This document shows, one piece after another, positions 58,515 through 64,000 of a DNA stretch of 64,000 nucleotides (the first letter of the stretch is position 1; the number at the start of each line of letters is the position of its first letter). Position numbers and translations under genes: made by a program. This stretch comes from Oscarella lobularis. Its lineage: Eukaryota > Porifera > Homoscleromorpha > Homosclerophorida > Oscarellidae. Location of the stretch: contig NC_089194.1 in NCBI RefSeq assembly GCF_947507565.1, forward strand, positions 1-64,000. Reading direction: 5' to 3'. Under the pieces are notes generated by a model. The model was given only the letters and a program-made list of their open reading frames with translations, had not been told where the DNA came from and searched no databases.

Positions 58515-58527
58515 ATAAGCACGTGAC
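58515..58527 (-). promoter_or_regulatory. GTCACGTGCTTAT motif
   Basis: Third identical copy of the 13-mer, on the minus strand upstream of the locus B 5' exon. The equivalent site in locus A keeps only GTCACGTGC. Confidence 0.55.
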
Positions 58528-58651
58528 CTCACGGGTTTAACAACGTGATGTCATAAAAAAACTATTACAAATCGGGGTTTCAAACTGCTACGCCTATAGA
58601 ATGGCACGGCAACACGTACAGAGCGGTTTCGCGAAGATTGGACGAGTGTAA

Positions 58652-59200
58652 TTTGTCCCTAGGACAAACTGTCCACGGACAAATTGTCCACAGGACAAAT
58701 TGTCCCAGGACAAATTGTCCCAGGACAAATTGTGCCAGGACAAATTGTCCCAGGACAAATTGTGCCAGGACAATTTGTCCCAAGAAAAATTGTCCCAAGG
58801 TAAAATTGTCCCAAGACAAATTGTCCCCAGGACAAATTGTCCCCAGGACAAATTGTCCCAGGACAAATTGTCCCCAGCACAAATTGTTCCAAGGAGAAAT
58901 TGTCCCAGGACAAATTGTCCTAGGACAAAATTTCCCCAGGAAAAATTGTCCGCAAAACAAATTGTCATAGAACAAATTATCCCAGGACCAATTGTCCCCA
59001 GGACAAATTGTCCCCAGCACAAATTGTTCCAAGGAGAAATTGTCCCAGGACAAATTGTCCTAGGACAAAATTTCCCCAGGAAAAATTGTCCCCAAAACAA
59101 ATTGTCATAGAACAAATTATCCCAGGACCAATTGTCCCCAGGACAAATTGTCCCCAGGACAAATTGTCCCCAGGAAAAATTGTCCCAGAACAAATTCTCA
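58652..59200. repeat. GGACAAATTGTCC palindrome array 6
   Basis: About 36 copies. A 140-bp block (from about 58866) is repeated immediately (from about 59006) with nearly identical variants. It ends GAACAAATTCTCAAAAAATTACAG, matching the junction at 56340. Confidence 0.94.
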
Positions 59201-59323
59201 AAAAATTACAGAGAAATTACAGGGGATTAGCCAACGTGTCTCTCCGGTAATAAATTACAGAGAAATTACAGGGGTTTAGCCAACTGGTCTCTCCTGTAAT
59301 AAATTACAGGGAAATTACAGGGG
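59201..59323. repeat. 48-bp satellite, segment e
   Basis: About 2.5 hairpin units joined directly to the GGCGG minisatellite (ATTACAGG then GGGTGTATATAATCTGG). Confidence 0.92.
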
Positions 59324-62300
59324 GTGTATATAATCTGGCAGGCGGTGTACGTACTCCGCCAGCAGGCGGTGTATATATTCCGGCAGGCGGTGTACATATT
59401 CCGGCAGGCGGTGTAAATATTCCGGCTGGCGGTGTATACATTCTGGCAGGCGGTGTAAGTACTCAGCCGGCAGGCGGTGTATATATTCCGGCAGGCGACG
59501 AACGTACTCCACCAGCAGGCGGTGTATGTATTCAGGCAGGCGGTGTAAATATTCCGGCAGGCGGTGTATATATTCTGGCAGGCGGTGTAAGTACTCAGCG
59601 AGCAAGCGGTGTATATTTTCCGGCAAGCGGTGTACGTACTCCGCCAGCAGGCGGTGTATATATTCCGGCAAGCTGTGTACGTACTCCGCCAGCGGGCGGT
59701 GTAGATATTCTGGCAGGCGGTGTAGATATTCTGGCTGGCGGTGTACGTACTCCGCCTGCAGGCGGTGTATATATTTTGGCAGGCGGTGTAAGTACTCCGC
59801 CTGCAGGCGGTGTATATATTCTGGCAGGCGGTGTACGTACTCCGCCGGCAGGCGGTGTATATATTCCGGCAAGCGATGTACCTACTCCGCCAGCAGGTGG
59901 TGTATATATTCCGGCAAGCGGTGTACGTACTCCGCCAGCGGGCGGTGTATATATTTTGGCAGGCGGTGTACGTACTCTGCCGGCAGGCGGCGTAGATATT
60001 CCGGCAGGCGGCGTATATATTCCGGCAAGCGGTGTACGTACTCCGCCAGAGGGCGGTGTAGATATTCTGGCAGGCGGTGTATTCCTGCAGGCGGTGTATA
60101 TATTCCGGCAGGCGGTGTACGTACTCCGCCAGCAGGCGGTGTATATATTCCTGCAGGCGGTGTATATATTCTGGCAGGCGGTGTACGTACTCCGCCAGAG
60201 GGCGGTGTAGATATTCTGGCAGGCGGTGTATTCCTGCAGGCGGTGTATATATTCCGGCAAGCGGTGTACGTACTCCGCCAGCGGGCGGTGTAGATATTCT
60301 GGCAGGCGGTGTAGATATTCTGGCTGGCGGTGTACGTACTCCGCCTGCAGGCGGTGTATATATTTTGGCAGGCGGTGTAAGTACTCCGCCTGCAGGCGGT
60401 GTATATATTCTGGCAGGCGGTGTACGTACTCCGCCGGCAGGCGGTGTATATATTCCGGCAAGCGATGTACCTACTCCGCCAGCAGGTGGTGTATATATTC
60501 CGGCAAGCGGTGTACGTACTCCGCCAGCGGGCGGTGTATATATTTTGGCAGGCGGTGTACGTACTCTGCCGGCAGGCGGCGTAGATATTCCGGCAGGCGG
60601 CGTATATATTCCGGCAAGCGGTGTACGTACTCCGCCAGAGGGCGGTGTAGATATTCTGGCAGGCGGTGTATTCCTGCAGGCGGTGTATATATTCCGGCAG
60701 GCGGTGTACGTACTCCGCCAGCAGGCGGTGTATATATTCCTGCAGGCGGTGTATATATTCTGGCAGGCGGTGTAAGTACTCCGCCAGCAGGCGGTGTATG
60801 TATTCCGGCAGGCGGTGTATATATTCCGGCAGGCGGTGTACGTACTCCACCAGAGGCGGTGTATATTTTCCGGCAGGCGGTGTATTCCGGCAGGCGGTGT
60901 AGATATTCTGGCAGGCGGTGTAAGTACTCCGCCAGCAGCCGGTGTATATTTTCCGGCAGGCGGTTTATTCCGGCAGGCGGTGTAGATATTCTGGCAGGCG
61001 GGGTACGTACTCCGCCGGCAGGCGGTGTATATATTCCGGGAAGCGGTGTATATATTCCGGCAGGCGGAGTATATATTCCGGCAGGCGGTGTATATATTCC
61101 GGAAAGCGTTGTACGTACTCCGCCGGCAGGCGGTGTATATATTCTCGCAGGCGGTGTACGTACTCCGCCCGCAGGCGGTGTATATATTCCGGCAGGCGGT
61201 GTACGTACTCCGCCCGCAGGCGGTGTATATATTCCGGCAGGCGGTGTACGTACTCCACCGGCAGGCGGTGTATATATTCCGGCAAGCTGTGTACGTACTC
61301 CGCCGGCAGGCGGTGTATATAATCTGGCAGGCGGTGTATATATTCTGGCAGGCGGTGTAAGTACTCAGCCAGCAGGCGGTGTATTTTTTCCGGCAAGCGG
61401 TGTACGTACTACGCCAGCAGGCGGTGTATATATTCCGGCAAGCGGTGTATATATTCCGGCAGGCGGTGTATATATTCCGGCAGGCGGTGTACGTACTCCG
61501 CCGGCAAGCGGTGTATATATTCCGGCAGGCGGTGTATATATTCTGGCAGGCGGTGTACGTACTCCGCCAGAGGGCGGTGTAGATATTCTGGCAGGCGGTG
61601 TATTCCTGCAGGCGGTGTATATATTCCGGCAAGCGGTGTACGTACTCCGCCAGCGGGCGGTGTAGATATTCTGGCAGGCGGTGTAGATATTCTGGCTGGC
61701 GGTGTACGTACTCCGCCTGCAGGCGGTGTATATATTTTGGCAGGCGGTGTAAGTACTCCGCCTGCAGGCGGTGTATATATTCTGGCAGGCGGTGTACGTA
61801 CTCCGCCGGCAGGCGGTGTATATATTCCGGCAAGCGATGTACCTACTCCGCCAGCAGGTGGTGTATATATTCCGGCAAGCGGTGTACGTACTCCGCCAGC
61901 GGGCGGTGTATATATTTTGGCAGGCGGTGTACGTACTCTGCCGGCAGGCGGCGTAGATATTCCGGCAGGCGGCGTATATATTCCGGCAAGCGGTGTACGT
62001 ACTCCGCCAGAGGGCGGTGTAGATATTCTGGCAGGCGGTGTATTCCTGCAGGCGGTGTATATATTCCGGCAGGCGGTGTACGTACTCCGCCAGCAGGCGG
62101 TGTATATATTCCTGCAGGCGGTGTATATATTCTGGCAGGCGGTGTAAGTACTCCGCCAGCAGGCGGTGTATGTATTCCGGCAGGCGGTGTATATATTCCG
62201 GCAGGCGGTGTACGTACTCCACCAGAGGCGGTGTATATTTTCCGGCAGGCGGTGTATTCCGGCAGGCGGTGTAGATATTCTGGCAGGCGGTGTAAGTACT

Positions 62301-64000
62301 CCGCCAGCAGCCGGTGTATATTTTCCGGCAGGCGGTTTATTCCGGCAGGCGGTGTAGATATTCTGGCAGGCGGGGTACGTACTCCGCCGGCAGGCGGTGT
62401 ATATATTCCGGGAAGCGGTGTATATATTCCGGCAGGCGGAGTATATATTCCGGCAGGCGGTGTATATATTCCGGAAAGCGTTGTACGTACTCCGCCGGCA
62501 GGCGGTGTATATATTCTCGCAGGCGGTGTACGTACTCCGCCCGCAGGCGGTGTATATATTCCGGCAGGCGGTGTACGTACTCCACCGGCAGGCGGTGTAT
62601 ATATTCCGGCAAGCTGTGTACGTACTCCGCCGGCAGGCGGTGTATATAATCTGGCAGGCGGTGTATATATTCTGGCAGGCGGTGTAAGTACTCAGCCAGC
62701 AGGCGGTGTATTTTTTCCGGCAAGCGGTGTACGTACTACGCCAGCAGGCGGTGTATATATTCCGGCAAGCGGTGTATATATTCCGGCAGGCGGTGTATAT
62801 ATTCCGGCAGGCGGTGTACGTACTCCGCCGGCAAGCGGTGTATATATTCCGGCAGGCGGTGTATATAATCCGGCAGGCGGTGTACGTACTCCGCCGGCAG
62901 GCGGTGTATATATTCCGGCAGGCGGTGTACGTACTCCGTCGGAAGGCGGTGTATATATTCCGGCAGGCGGTGTATATATTCAGGCAGGTGGTGTATATAT
63001 TCTGGCAGGCGGTGTAAGTACTCAGCCAGCAGGTGGTGTATATTTTACGGCAAGCGGTGTACGTACTACGCCAGCAGGCGGTGTATATATTCTGGGAGGC
63101 GGTGTACGTACTCCTCCAGCAGGCGGTGCATATATTCCGTCAAGTGGTGCACGTACTCCGCCAGCAGGCGGTGTAGATATTCTGGCAGGCGGTGTAGATA
63201 TTTTGGCAGGCGGGGTATATATTCTGGCAGGCAGTGTACCTACTCCGCCAGCAGGCGGTGTATATATTCCGGCAGGCTGTGTATATATTCCGGAAAGCGG
63301 TGTAAGTACTCCGCAAGCAGGCGGTGTATATATTCCGGAAGGCGGTGTAGATATTCCGGCAGGCGGTGAACGTACTCCACCAGCAGGCGGTGTAGATATT
63401 CCGGCAAGCGGTGTAGATATTTTGGCAGGCGGTGTATATATTCTGGCAGGCGGTGTACGTACTCCGCCGGCAGGCGGTGTATAAATTCCGGAAAACGATG
63501 TATATATTCCGAAAGGCAGTGTACGTACTCCGCCGGAAGGCGGTGTATATATACCCACAGGCGTGTACGTACTCCGCCGGCAGGCGGTGTATATACTCCG
63601 GAGAGCGGTGTATATATTCCGGAAGGCAGCGTACGTACTTTGCCGACAGGCGTTCTATATATTCCGGCAAGCGGTGTACGTACTCCGCCGGCAGGCTTTG
63701 TATATATTACGGCAAGCGGTGTACGTACTTCGCCGGCAGGCGTTGTATATATTACGGCAAGCGGTGTACATACTCCGGAGGCAGGCGGTGTATATATTAC
63801 GGCAAGCGGTGTACATACTCCGCGGGCAGGCGGTGTATATATTCCGGCAGGCGTGTACGTACTCCGCCGGAGGCGGTGTATATATTCCGGCAAGCGTTGT
63901 ATATATTCCGGAAGGCAGTGTACGTACTCTGCTAGCAGGCGGTGTATATATTACGGCAAGCGGTGTACGTACTCCGCCGGCAGGCGGTGTATATATTCCT
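59324..64000. repeat. GGCGG minisatellite, right array (runs off the window)
   Basis: Same 21/24-bp units and orientation as the left array. Block duplications at offsets 589 bp (59731 versus 60320) and 1372 bp (60320 versus 61692). Within the later block the copy has lost one 45-bp (21+24) pair, changing the offset to 1327 by 62708. Open frames up to 855 codons on the minus strand and 628 on the plus strand are composition effects. The array continues beyond 64000. Confidence 0.95.

Larger units (their letters stand above)
57691..58640 (-). other. Promoter / 5'-exon locus B (minus strand)
   Basis: Homologue of locus A. On the minus strand GTCACGTGCTTAT (58527-58515) is followed, after a MITE-like insertion, by an ATG at 58205. 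Nine codons (MRRSERRQN) lead to the donor AAAAT|GTAAGTAG, with the last exon base at 58179. A degenerate CRE (TGATGTCA) lies at the position of locus A's TGACGTCA. The GC-rich sequence from 58170 down to about 57745 aligns with locus A and has overlapping frames of 85-117 codons with no recognisable family. Downstream in the transcript direction lie the 20-bp array and exon-module block 3. The locus may therefore drive a transcript through a satellite; the MITE could separate promoter from exon. Confidence 0.45.

Noticed and set aside
59266-63935. Open frames of 628 and 855 codons in the right minisatellite
   Set aside because: Same composition effect as on the left; both strands and all frames show it.

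Overview
The window is the physical end of a linear eukaryotic chromosome, followed by about 60 kb of subtelomere made almost wholly of tandem repeats. It opens with about 133 copies of CCCTAA, so the telomere is of the TTAGGG type. The few unique islands carry GT-AG introns that are often very short (about 42 to 80 nt). They also carry sites resembling animal-type promoter motifs: CRE TGACGTCA, the E-box GTCACGTG, an NRF-1-like GCGCATGCGC and RFX X-boxes. This suggests an animal or close relative with compact introns; the species cannot be named. No gene with a recognisable protein family is present, and I see no tRNA, rRNA, CRISPR array or transposase.

Layout. 1-798 is telomere. 799-4257 is a 1.65-kb subtelomeric block present twice by direct duplication, each copy ending in an internal telomeric stretch. 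4258-5620 is a unique island with a candidate promoter and 5' exon on the minus strand. 5621-13390 is a 21/24-bp GGCGG minisatellite interrupted by two CTACAA arrays. 13391-38809 holds alternating 41-bp and 48-bp satellites and then one 20.7-kb array of the 41-bp unit. 38810-45130 has palindromic GGACAAATTGTCC arrays, exon-like modules and a 4.8-kb array of a 20-bp unit. 45130-51780 is the main unique island, with two inverted-repeat elements and several candidate spliced transcripts on both strands. 51785-56893 is a patchwork of short dyad-bearing arrays. 56894-58640 is a second, shorter version of the exon-module / 20-bp-array / promoter cassette, carrying a MITE-like insertion. 58652-64000 runs through palindromic repeats back into the same GGCGG minisatellite, which leaves the window.

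The most interesting system is a small family of repeat-embedded transcription units. Five loci (about 5.0, 45.1, 47.9, 51.4 and 58.2 kb) share a 5'-exon design: a short, mostly Arg-rich reading frame ending at a splice donor, usually close to GTCACGTG. Downstream of three of them lie a 28- or 32-nt micro-exon and tandemly repeated exons of about 100 nt. The downstream parts sit in a recurring order with the GGACAAATTGTCC, 20-bp and 48-bp arrays. Four units are read towards the chromosome end and one away from it. Whether the products are proteins or non-coding RNAs cannot be settled from sequence alone. The very long open frames that run through the repeat arrays follow from stop-free repeat units and are not annotated as genes.
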